The notes beneath the pieces were generated by a model. It made no database searches and was not told the origin of the DNA. It saw only the letters and a program-made list of their open reading frames with translations. Made by a program: the position numbers and the translations under genes. Of a stretch of DNA of 64,000 nucleotides, positions 10,001 through 20,000 are shown in pieces; position 1 is the first letter of the stretch, and each line of letters starts with the position of its first letter. This DNA is from Serilophus lunatus (lineage: Eukaryota > Chordata > Aves > Passeriformes > Eurylaimidae), in contig VXBA01004193.1 in NCBI GenBank assembly GCA_013399895.1, positions 997,155 to 1,061,154 on the forward strand, in the 5' to 3' direction.

Positions 10001-11708
10001 TTTTCTTTGCAGTGACCTGTCTGGCTGCTCCAGAGGAGGGGTAGCCTGTGATCCTCGGGTGGAGACAGGGATGCTCAGGCTACTCAAGAGCTTGCCAGGA
10101 GCAGTGTGTCCATCCTGGGGCTTTGAGGCTGCTGGTGGTGTGTGCAGGGGCTCAGACACCTCCAGGCCCCCAGGCAGCAGAGCTGTTCTGTTTGCTGCTC
10201 TCCCTGTGGGAGCAGGGATGGAACCAGCTGTGGTTTCATTGCTGGGATCAGCTGCTGGACTCTGGAAGTCGAGGGTCACCTCCTCCAAGCCATCCTCTGT
10301 GAAGGGAAGCCCCTGGCTGGGTGCTGGGCTGCTCTGGGCTCTGGGCTGGCCTTCTGCAGGAAAGCTCAGGCCCAAGATTTCACTGACATCTTGTCCATTC
10401 CTGGAGGCACCTAAGGAACAGAAAACAAGCCCTTGGTCTATTCAGCTGCACAAGAACCTCTCCCAGTTTGCAGCACTTGCCAACAGTTCAATGAAGCAGC
10501 TCTGCCTCCAGCCAGACCCAGAGGGGAGGGAGGGTGGGCAGCTCTGCCCTGCTCAGACCAGCTCTGCCCTGCTCAGACCAGCTCTGCCCAACCTGGTCCT
10601 CTGCTGCCAATATCCAGCAGCACCTGGAGGACCCAGAGCATTGACCATTGCCTTTATCTTCACTGCGCAAGGATCTAAAGGGCAGCTGGAGGGGCAGGGA
10701 GAAGGAAACCCTCAGGCTGGCCAAGGACAGGCTGGGAGCTCTTTCTTAGCAAAGCAAGACTAAAATAAACCTGGATGAGCTCACCTGGCTCTCCTTTACC
10801 ACTCTTCCTCCCCCAGGATCCCAGTCCCATGAGGAATTTCCTGATCCACACTGGGTGGCCAAGCAGGACAAAGCTGGTTTGTTTTGACACCGAACACAGG
10901 AGCTTTAACTTCTCTCATCAAAAGCAGACACTTTGGCACTTAAAAAGGCAGGCCCACGGTTTAAAAGGTTATTCTTATATTCACACATTTTACTTTTTTT
11001 GCCTTCACATCAGGAGGTTTGACATTCCCCAAGTCTACTTTCCAAACCATCAGTTAAAGCATTATTGTACTTTCCTCTCCAAAAACTTAAAGCATTTTCC
11101 CTTAAGCACCAGCCAGGAAATAGACTGATCTAAAAGCTATAAAGTGATGATGCATTTGAGTGTTATGCATTTAAATTGAGGGGTTTTGACAAAGGCAAAG
11201 CAGAGGTTTAGCAGTTTCACATCACATTAAATCCCTGGGGTTGGCATCCAGGTGTGGTGCCTTAAGAGAAGAATCCAATGTCTCTGTGGACAGTTGGAGA
11301 ACCAGCATTACTATCACCAGCAGTGAGCAGGAAAAGCTGATATAAGGGAACCCAAAAAGCTGATTTATTGCCCAAAAAAAAAAAAGAGATGGAAGTTAAC
11401 AGGTGATGGAGATTGGTGTGTTAAATTTATAAAATATTTCAAATTGTGGATTTATGTAAACAACTGACATTCCCATGGTTTAGCCCCAACACAAGTGATC
11501 TGTTCATAAAACTGGAGGTCTTAAAGTGGTGTAAATATCCACAAATACCATTTCTGTGCTCACTGATAACAGAGGAAAAGGGGCAGAAAACCAGCAATTG
11601 AGATTAGAACAAAACACACCACTCACCAGAGAGATCCAACAGTCCAGCTGCAATCAGAATAAAGAGGGGGAATTTTTCCTGCATCTCGTGAAGCAGCTCC
11701 TGAGTCAT
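3866..11708 (-). CDS. Unnamed mucin-like type I membrane protein with ZP-C module (6 coding exons, about 1,704 aa)
   Basis: I cannot name this gene. Six exons join with matching phases: 11708-11627, 10410-6060, 5644-5402, 4981-4825, 4486-4357 and 4017-3866, totalling 5,115 nt including the stop. Predicted layout: signal peptide (about 1-27); Ser/Thr/Pro/Gly/Ala-rich mucin-like region (about 28-1477) with scattered Asn-X-Ser/Thr sites and almost no cysteine; ten-cysteine ZP-C-like module (about 1480-1640); transmembrane helix (about 1658-1683); short basic tail. Likely an O-glycosylated cell-surface or shed protein of an epithelium or the egg/reproductive tract (inference). It sits head-to-tail between TTC12 and ANKK1. 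Start choice: ATG at 11708 is in frame with a second ATG at 11684; either gives a signal peptide. The remembered human map has no gene here. Confidence 0.82.
4357..4486 (-). CDS. Mucin/ZP gene exon 5: end of ZP-C and juxtamembrane linker
   Basis: Exon of 130 nt, acceptor CATGTCTTTCCCAG, donor GTGGAAG|GTGGGT. It starts DCFENVEPLL and contains LHNLISLGPVWRMNNRF; the S-L-G-P-V run matches the (S/N)-x-G-P-I strand that closes ZP modules (external hydrophobic patch region). No clean furin RX(K/R)R site is visible before the membrane. Confidence 0.78.
4825..4981 (-). CDS. Mucin/ZP gene exon 4: ZP-C core with the YLHC motif
   Basis: Exon of 157 nt, acceptor TTTGTTCCTGCCAG, donor GAACAG|GTACAT. It encodes LPFECRHIQLLQ, then FTIQLFQMLNHSLAYLHCEL and NICLHGKPGCEQ. 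The F-x-F-x-x-F ... YLHC-x-(V/L)-x-(I/L)-C ... C series is the signature of ZP-C domains (uromodulin, ZP proteins). This is the strongest evidence for the family assignment. Confidence 0.88.
5402..5644 (-). CDS. Mucin/ZP gene exon 3: first part of ZP-C-like module
   Basis: Exon of 243 nt (1+80 codons+2) with acceptor TTTTCCCTCCAG and donor CCACAG|GTCAGA. It encodes DNTCGSGNYTVRM, then DTFLALVALQSNSSQALLQI and a Cys-rich stretch SCCVTPSASPGAPGAQCCHF. The pattern (strand, then Cys-x-x-Thr-Pro-Ser, then a Gly/Pro loop and further Cys) matches the C-W-A-T-P-S core of ZP-C domains, with Cys replacing the usual Trp. Confidence 0.82.
6060..10410 (-). CDS. Mucin/ZP gene exon 2: 4.35-kb Ser/Thr/Pro-rich exon
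   Basis: A single uninterrupted frame of about 1,450 codons flanked by acceptor TTCTGTTCCTTAG (before 10410) and donor AACAG|GTAATT (after 6060). The composition is mucin-like: Pro, Ser, Thr, Ala and Gly dominate and there are only a handful of cysteines. Unlike classical mucins there is no obvious tandem repeat; the PTS sequence is non-repetitive. A hydrophobic, non-mucin island lies at about 8455-8205 (residues about 680-763), including LVLVKPVFILLSTD. Open frames on the opposite strand here are compositional shadows. Confidence 0.85.
10411..11626 (-). other. Intron 1 of the mucin/ZP gene
   Basis: Non-coding. It holds a small tandem repeat at 10541-10589 and A/T-rich stretches. No further exon is required, because exon 1 and exon 2 phases match directly. 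Confidence 0.65.
10541..10589. repeat. 20-bp tandem repeat, about 2.5 copies
   Basis: The unit GCTCTGCCCTGCTCAGACCA occurs twice exactly (10541-10560, 10561-10580) with a partial third copy. It is intronic, close upstream of the giant mucin exon acceptor. Confidence 0.85.
11627..11708 (-). CDS. Mucin/ZP gene exon 1: signal peptide
   Basis: Encodes a short N-terminal segment, then MQEKFPLFILIAAGLLDLSG, a typical secretory signal with a lysine-containing n-region and hydrophobic core. The donor is CTCTCTG|GTGAGT in phase 1, which joins codon-perfect to the acceptor of the giant exon at 10410 (G+GT gives Gly). ATGs at 11708 and 11684 are in frame and both have G at -3. Confidence 0.8.
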
Positions 11709-11784
11709 CCCAATAACATATATCCCAGGTGGAAGCAGCTCCCTGAGGAGTCACTGCTGCCTCTGAGAACTGGGCATTTGCTGG

Positions 11785-11881
11785 ATGCTCTGGAAGGGCA
11801 GAGTATTGGGTTACTTTATAAGAGCTTAGGCCAGACAGCAACCAATAACCTGTTCCAAAAAACCAACCCTGCACCAATTGG
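11785..11881 (-). promoter_or_regulatory. TATA/CCAAT promoter of the mucin/ZP gene
   Basis: On the minus strand TATAAAG starts at 11820. An ATTGG (inverted CCAAT) lies at 11846-11842 and a palindromic CCAATTGG at 11881-11874. Transcription is predicted to begin near 11790, leaving an approximately 80-nt 5' UTR before the ATG at 11708. The arrangement is that of a regulated, tissue-restricted promoter rather than a CpG-island housekeeping promoter. Confidence 0.6.
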
Positions 11882-13924
11882 AATCAATTGATTTTTAACA
11901 AAAGAGGAGAGTGTGTTCATGTGTTTTCCATCCAAAGATGATGCTCCTGTGAACAGGAGCAGCTGCCTGTGCAGGGCAGCTCTAGCCCTGGGGAAGGAGG
12001 TAAAACACCACCTGGATGATGTGGGAAGGATGTGGAGGTGCTGGAAGGCACCTCCTGGGCAGGCTGAGGGCTCTGGGTTTGGCCAGGCTGGAGAAAAGGA
12101 GGCTGAGTGAGGGGTGAGCTCCTGTCTGTGCAGCCTCCTGAGGAGGGGATGGAGATATGGAGGGGATGGAAGGGGAGGTGCTGAGCTCCTCTCCTTGGGA
12201 TCTGGTGCCAGGACATCTGGGAATGGCTCAAAGCTGTGTCAGGACAGGTTCAGACGGGGCAGGAGGAAGCATTTCCTTCCCAGGAGGGTGGTCAGACCCT
12301 GGAACTGGAGAGGTGGGTGATGCCCCAGGCTGTCAGTGTTTGGAGTTTATTTACACAGTGCCCTCAGCAACACCCTGTAACTTTTGTGCAGCCCCAAGGC
12401 AGATGGTGTTGTAGGGCCCTTCCAACTCAACCATTCTGGCACTCTAATTCCACCCAACAAGTGTCAGAAGGTTTTGCCAGTTTGTGCTGGTACAAACAGG
12501 GATCAGTCTGGAGCCCAGACAGAGACACTTCACTCAATTCACTCGTGTGAGCCCAGGGCATGGACATTGTCTCCTGTGACCCAGAGAAGGAATCCAGCTG
12601 CTGGATCCTTTCCTCCCCAGCCCTCCAAGCTCTGGCCAAGTGTGTTTCCAGTTCTAGAGGCACAGAGAAAAGCCAGCACACGTGGAGGAGGTGACAGTGC
12701 AGCAACCAACCCCAGCTGGCCCAGAGCAGCCTGACCTGGCATCCGAGTGAGGGAGAAGCCCAGAATTTAAACTTTCATAACAGTCAGAGGCTTCTTGGGC
12801 TCAGTCACAGCCACAGCCCTCTCACCTTCAGCCACAAAGGCCCTGAGTCCTTGCAAACCTCCACTGAAGGCCCAAGCAGTGCAGCCCAGGCGTCCCTTTG
12901 CCAGGCACAAACACACACACTGAGCCAAACTCTTGGGGACAGGCTGAGGGGAAAGAGAGACCAGCATTCCACAGCCCTGGCTGTTGGGATCCGAGCAGGA
13001 CTCAGATAAGCAGCAGAATGACAGCTGGGAAAAGCACTGGAGAGACACCAAGGATGAGGAACCAACAATAAACCATTCTCCATCCTTCAGCACACTGATA
13101 GAGTGGAGTCTGGTGTGCAGCACAGCCCAGCAGGTGCTGACAGACACTATTCCCCCGTCCCTCACCTCAAGGTCAGGTCACCTCAGCTTCCTCCCACTTT
13201 GAAGTTGTCTGGGAAAGAAAGTTAGCCTGACTTCTGGCATGTGTACACAGGGCCCTCACTTCAGTCAGTGCCTCTCCCCAAAGCTGCACACAGCAGTTTG
13301 TGACACGATCCACGACATTCAACACTCTCCAGAAGCCTTGGGGCTTGTGCTGCTTGGATTGAAGCTACACCCACTATTTGTGGCATGTTTGTCTAGGCAG
13401 GGAGCAGCTTAATGGCAGCAGCTTAAAAAAACCCCAGATTATTAAATTGAGATTATCAATTATATGCTTTTCACAGTGAGGGGAGAAAAACCAGGTGCAA
13501 GAGAATTTCCTTCTCCTCAAGTGGGAAGATGATTCAGCTGCTATTTTGAAAAGGAGATGATGTATAATTTGTCAGCCACTGTTCTGAAGGGACAAGATTA
13601 CACCCAGAATAGACACCCACAGGTGTCATGGAGGGAAGCTGAAGAGCCATTTTGAAGTCAAACATGACTTGGCCTGTGCTCCTTCATATAAATGCAACAT
13701 ATTCTTTTGTTTCCTGTGTTCAAAATCAAGGCAAAAACCCCAGAAGTACTGTATTTATGACCATTTCTTTAATAAATGACATAATTTATGCAAAGACAGC
13801 TTAATACAAGCTGTTATTTCAGCTGGCAGCCTAGATAATAAATTAACCTCTTTCTCTTGACATTGATATTGTTTCAGTGGCTTCTGTGGAGGACCACAAA
13901 TGCTCCAAAAAGGGACTGGAAAGC
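11882..13924. other. Intergenic region between TTC12 3' end and mucin/ZP gene
   Basis: No gene supported. It contains a CR1 fragment (12040-12445) and otherwise unique-looking sequence; open frames here have no recognisable protein features. Confidence 0.6.
12040..12445 (+). mobile_element. CR1 LINE 3' fragment
   Basis: Reads as a degraded avian CR1 3' region: a gaggctgag...ctcctctcc stretch, then 'gggtggtcagaccctggaactgg', ending in 'tgttgtagggcccttccaactcaaccattctg', the characteristic CR1 3' tail. Plus orientation, antisense to the flanking genes. Confidence 0.75.
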
Positions 13925-14012
13925 TGCTGTGCTTTGAGTCAGTTTTATTAAAGAAAAGAATACTCAACAACCAGTAGTAGTAAGAGCACATGTGGAAGGT
14001 GCCTTGAGGAGT
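13925..14012 (-). terminator. TTC12: TTC12 3' UTR and poly(A) signal
   Basis: AATAAA at 13949-13944 lies 64 nt after the stop on the minus strand, in the context TTCTTTAATAAAACTGACTC, predicting a very short 3' UTR ending near 13925. A further AT-rich block follows toward 13750. Confidence 0.65.
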
Positions 14013-14088
14013 TCAGCTGCTCTGCACATATTTCATAGAGGAGCTCAGGATGGCCAAGCCATTGAGTTTCCTCAGCTGATGAAGATGC
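14013..14088 (-). CDS. TTC12: TTC12 exon 21 (last coding exon)
   Basis: Encodes HLHQLRKLNGLAILSSSMKY then VQSS and TGA (14015-14013); human LRKLHGLEILNSTMKYISDS. Confidence 0.95.
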
Positions 14089-17000
14089 CTGAAAAAAACA
14101 ACAGAAAGCTTTCACTGCTCTGCCAGACCCCTGCCCAAACCTTCCAGGATGTTTAATGATATATTCAATAAATTCCTTCTAGTGCAGCAGGAGAAACAGA
14201 GTTTCTACATTACTTTTCCCTTCATAAAGGAAAATAAGTAATACCTGACCATTCTCCAAACAGGTGGCAGTTCAGATTAACAAAACTAATGAAATGAGGT
14301 GTTGTATCTCTGCTGAGTTACACAAATCCCACAGCAGATACTTTATTCTCATTTGGGATGTCCAGCAGAAGCAAGGCAAGTTAAATTTGGGACCCTTTCT
14401 TTCTGCAGTGGCTCAGCACATGCATTAACAAGCAAATTCATCCTCTGCCCTGTCCCCAGCTGCTCTGTGGATATAATTGACTTACACTGGTTGGATTTCC
14501 AAGCATTGTCCCCTAAACCCAAGCAAATGGTGCAGAACAGGAGAGTTTGTGGCAGTACCTTGGCTCAGCAACACAAAGCTTGCCCAGGGCAATGGCTGCA
14601 TTCTCCTGCACTGAGCTCCTGGCAGCATCACCCCCAGCACATCTCAGCAGCAGCAGCACAACGTTGGAATTGAGCAGGGCTGTGGCTGCCCCGGGGACAC
14701 CGAGGCACTGGCTGAGGCAGAAAGCAGCATTTCCCACTGTCAGCTCATCTTCTGACTCCAGGAGCTCCAGCAGCACAGCAAACCCTGGGAGAAGGACAGT
14801 TGGCTGGACAGGAGGCACTCAGTGCTCAAGGGGCTCTGGTATTTCCCCCTCCTGCACCAGGGAGTGAGTTTTGTGTCAGTTTTTTTCTAGAAAGCCTGGG
14901 GGAGCAGGGGATCCCATGGCAAGGCTCAGGATCCAGGATGCTGCCTCAGCTTCACCTGCCCAGGTGTGTTCCCCCACCACCCTGGCAGGGCAAGCACAGA
15001 GCACTTGGAGAGCAGAATGAAACGTCTGAAGACAGAAGTGCTGTTGTGGAAAGAACAGCTGAAAAAAGGACCAAAAAAGCTTTCTGTGTGTCCTGAGCTC
15101 ACAGGGAGCAGCTCAGCCCATCCACCTGTGTAACCCCCACTGATGGACAGCAAAGACTTTGTTCTCCTGACAGAGTTGGACATCTGGAAGCAGCAGCAGC
15201 ACCTCAGGCACAGAGTCTGCAAACAGAGCCCTGTCTACATAAAACACAGCCATGACATTCCCATGGGGATTTACACACAATTGCTTGGGTTTTCTCTTTT
15301 TCCATGGTCTCTCTTCCAGATCACATCCCACCCTGGATGCTGCAGTGGCGCCTCCTGGAAAGGCAGGGCTGCTCCACACAGCAGCTCTGGCTGGGGCAGG
15401 AGCTGGATTGAGTGGCCCAGAAATGCAATTTAATGTCAGGACACTAAAGATTGATTCCACTGTCTGGGTTGGCAAACAGAGCTGACAAAAATAAGAAAGA
15501 GTGACTTCTCACAGGATTAACACCCAGAGCTTTGGTGGAAAGAATGAGAGTGAAGTGATCTTGTTAATTTGAGGAAATAAAAGCTTTGTCTACGGATGAC
15601 AGTGAAACTCATAAGGGCTGCACAAAAGAAGATGCTCTGAGAGGCTTTTAATGAGTGGAAATCCTTGGGGTTCAAGTTGAACTACAAGAGCTGACAGTTT
15701 CTTGACAGGTTCAACCATTTAGATAAAATTTAAGTATTCTCTGTTGTAGTTACATTAGCATTAATTGCAGCTGGATTTTAAAGCAATCTGAGCAGTGTCA
15801 CTCCACATGACTAGAGCAAATATACTCAAAAACACCTGGTCTGGTGTCATCACTGTCTCCATCTCCATTTCCTTTTGATATCAGGCCAAACAAACACATA
15901 ATGGACACTATAGACACCCTCAACCTCTGGAAATCAGAACTATCTTATTTAGCCACTCACTTAATGAAATACAACCCAATTCAGCTACAGTTTACAAGCA
16001 CTTATTTCAAAATATATCCCCTTCTGGCCCTGACAAAGCCTCTCAAGCCATTTCTCCAGAGTAAAGTGCAGTTTCCCTAACTCAGGCTCATTATCTGATG
16101 TGCCCAGTTCCATCCACACACAATAAACACCAGCTCAGGAGGTAAAACAGCACTTCACTCAGAAAATGTGGCTGAAGTCTTGCAAGAGCAAAACCCAGAG
16201 TTCAGGTCCATTCTGGAGGGAAAGGAAGGAATGGGTGAGATTCCAGCTCTGCCTCCAGTCTCTAATGCTTAAGAGTTGTCACTTACTTTTATCTGCCTTC
16301 ACCAGGTCCTCCTGAGCTTGCCTGTTGCTTTTGGTGCAGATGGAAAGGGTCTTTATGCCATATTTTGCTGTGAGCTGCCCTCCAGCCTAATTGGATTAAA
16401 GCACACAAGAAAAACAGTTCACACCCACCGTGCTCAGGGTTGCAGGATGGAGATATTCAGGGGTTCCTTATGCCTAAGCCCAAGTGTCAAATTAAAACCT
16501 CTATAGAGCTTATACCTCAAGATGAACATTGGCTGAAAATGACATAAAAATCATCTATTTCCTGCCAGCAATGAACACAGAACATTGCCTGGTTTTCTGG
16601 AGCCCAGTTCTTTAACTTACTTTCAAGAACTTGACCATTTTCTTCACCACTCCTCCTTTCACTGCTTCTTCCACTGCTGAGGGAGATGCTGCCAGGACAC
16701 GGCTCAGCACCCCAATGGCTCTCTGAAGGAGGGGGAAACAAAGGTTTGTCTGTCCAGGCAGCTTCAAGGAGTTTTCAAATTATTTTGTTTCTTGCAGAAT
16801 GAAACAGAAGCAATTGAAGTGCTAAAAGGACAAACTTACAGAAATCACAGAGGGAGAATTTCAGAGAATCACAGAATCTAACAAAGAACATCTTTAGGAT
16901 GTGGCTTTTTTATTGTTTAGTGAAAAGTGAACACAGCAGAGGTTCTGAAGGCTCAGTGTAGAGAGGAGTGAGACCAACACAGCTCCCTGTATGTTTAGTA

Positions 17001-20000
17001 AAACAAATTTCTTTGTAGAGAGCAGCTCAGCCCTGCTGGCATTGAGTCAAGTCCAACAGCACAACTCCTGCTCTGCCCCTTTGCCTCGAGGAGCTGCTCT
17101 CTGGGCAGTTCCACCCAGGAGTTCAACCTCCCAGGTGTAGTTCATACACAAGAACTGCAAAAAGAAACAGCTGCTAAACACCCAAATTGCTCTTTCTCCT
17201 TTGCTTCCAGATTGGTTTTTAAAGAGTTTCATACTGAAAACCCTCCTAGGGATGAAATGATTTCTAAGAGCTTCTATTAAACAGATTTCAAGAGAGCCTT
17301 GAAAACCTCTTGCATCAAACCATATAAAACCCTGAGTAACAGAAGTGGTGTGTTATTTCTTTGCTATTATTAGGAATGTTTTAAGGCTTCAAAGCCTCTT
17401 GTACAGACTTTCAGAGGGCAGAAGTTTGCTCTGAAGTGTTCAGGGCAGCTAAAACCACATCTAGTAGTTGACTTACTGTGACAATCCTGCCATTCTGGTG
17501 GCTGAGCAGAGCCAGGCACCTGCCACTGATGGCCACAGCAAAGTGCTGGAACAACAAAGTGAAAAGCTCAGCTGCAGCTGCTTGCTGGGACTGGTTAAAG
17601 CAGAAATGGGCTCACAGACAAAGTTCTCCACAGCAAAGAACCCAGTGGAGATCAGGGCATGCCCCCTGTGAGTTACTGACTGAAGCACCCAGGTGGAACT
17701 TGGGAAATTCCTCCTTCTTGATGGAATCCTGAGGTTTGAACAACTTTGAAATGTGCCCAGTCTCACACAATTGGAGAGTGACTCCAAACAAAACACTTAC
17801 AGCACTAGGAAAGATTCTGCATGTGCTTTATACTGTTTTTTTCTCATAACTGTGTGATATAGATGGTGGCAGAGGAGGAAATTTTGTGAATTTGTTCACT
17901 TTTTAGTTCACTTAAAAATAACCCAAACCACCACAATATTTTTTTTAATTCACAGATCTTGCATACCTGGATGATGCCATTGGATTCAAGCAGCAGGTTC
18001 ATCATCAGGCCCAGCACAGCAAACACACACTCCTGGTACCTGGGTGTGCTGCCCCCAAGGCCTTCATCCTGTGTGGAAGGAGAGGAGGGAGCAATCAGCT
18101 CACAGGGGCAGAAGATGCACTTCCTCAGTTTTCTGGGGCAGCATCAGCATTCCCCTGGTTCTCCACAAATGTGGAAGGAAGACAAAAGTCCTGTGAGAAC
18201 CAGAGACAACCCGTTTGTGCTCCAGGTTTGTTCTGGTGTTTGTTTCTCTTGGGTTTCTAAGGCTGCCCACTCCAAACGTGTGATGGTTGGGCAACTAACA
18301 GGAACCCTCTGAATTCTTTAATTTGGGGGGCTGAGCTCATACTGAAATGGCCACTTTTAAGGGGTCACTCCCCTCCCACTGACCCCCAACTCCCATGAAC
18401 AATGAGCTGCTCTGAGACCTCCAGGTCTGAAAGGTCTCAGCCAAGGGTTCAAAGCTCGGAGGGGAGGCATCCAAGCACAACCCTTTGCTGAGGAGAACAC
18501 CCTGCAAGGCCCTTTACCAGCAGCTGCAGGCAGCCCTGCCAGCACTCCCTGCTCTGGCCCAGCTGGCTCCGAGTCCCTGGCTCTGCACACAGGCTGCCCA
18601 TGATGCCAATGGCACAGGCCAGGGCTGCCTGGTTCACCAGCCTGGCAGAGGCCTGAAAAACACAAGAGTAGAAGGAAAAATGAAGAACAAATGGCAAGGA
18701 AACCATAAATAATGTGCTTCTATCCCTTTGGAAATGGGATTTAGGAAGCTGTTAAATCCCAACCGTCCCACAGTTTGCAAATCACCCTCATTTTCACAAT
18801 GAATCTCCTGATGATGCTTTAACAGCCATGGAGGAAAAGTGATGACTGGATTCTGTGTTCCCAAACCTCAGATTGTGAACATTTCCTACAGTCACTTACT
18901 GGGGCTCAGAACAGCTGCAGCAGCTGTAATTCCAGTAAGGAATGTTCAAAAGGAAAGAGCAACAAAGGAAAAATTATGTAATTCTTGCTTTGGTGCTCAT
19001 TTGGAGAAAGCATTTTACTTCCCAGCTGCATCTGCTGTTCTGCAACAGAACCAGCCTTCCCCATCACCTTCTCTCTTCTCTTCCTGGGGACAGGTTTCTG
19101 TACCAATGTTTTTCAGGTTTGCTGTTTAAATAAAGGATACCCAGGAAAGGGTCCTGAACCACTAAACACCTTCACCTTGGGACCTCATGTCCCCTCTTCC
19201 CCCTGATCTCTTACCTTAGGAAAGTGCCACAAAACTGGATTTTTCCCACCTACAGAACTACAGAGCCAAGAACAGCTGGAGTTCTACCCCAGGAGCAGTC
19301 ACAGGGCATGTCACACAAAATGAAACCAGAAGCAGAGAAACAGATCTTTCATACCAGCAACTGAGTGAATAAGGGTAGAACACCTGTGGAAACCTGACAC
19401 TGGGTTTTGAACCTGTTGGGGATAAAGAAACACTTAAACCTTTAGGAAAAAAATCACAGAAAAAGCAACATAAGAGGAACAAAGAAAATGTAAAGATCAG
19501 TCAGCAATGTGACCTTCCAGCAAAGGCCAACAGCCTGTGTCCAGCTCATTTAGTACATGCCAAAGTACAGCTTTGAAGAAATTTAAATTACCTTCCCTCT
19601 CCAATTAAATCAGACAGTATGTTCATGGCACTGCCAGCCATGGCATCAGTGCTCTTGACAAATGCCATCAAAATCTGCAGCCATCTGTTATTAAAACAAA
19701 ACCACAACAAATTGGTATCAGCTTTGGTTTAATTATTAAGGATCAAAAGACTGTTTTTTCAAGCTCCTGGTATTTCAAGCCACAGCTGTATCTGCTTTTT
19801 TTAAGCATCCTCTCAGATGTGGCTCATTTCTTTAACCTTTCCTCTCAAGCAAGATTGTCTCTGGATTAATGTTGTAGAGAATACAGTGAAAGTGTGTGCA
19901 AGTGTTGAAGCATCTTTTCTGTACACCTACTATTACTTCCAACCAGCAAATTGAAATCTCTCCTCTGGCTAACTCTAGGATACAATAGCAGGATAACAGG

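Noticed and set aside
9927..10763. 278-codon plus-strand open frame
   Set aside because: Lies mostly opposite the mucin exon and spans its intron boundary; low stop density follows from the Ser/Thr/Pro codon composition. No splice or family support.
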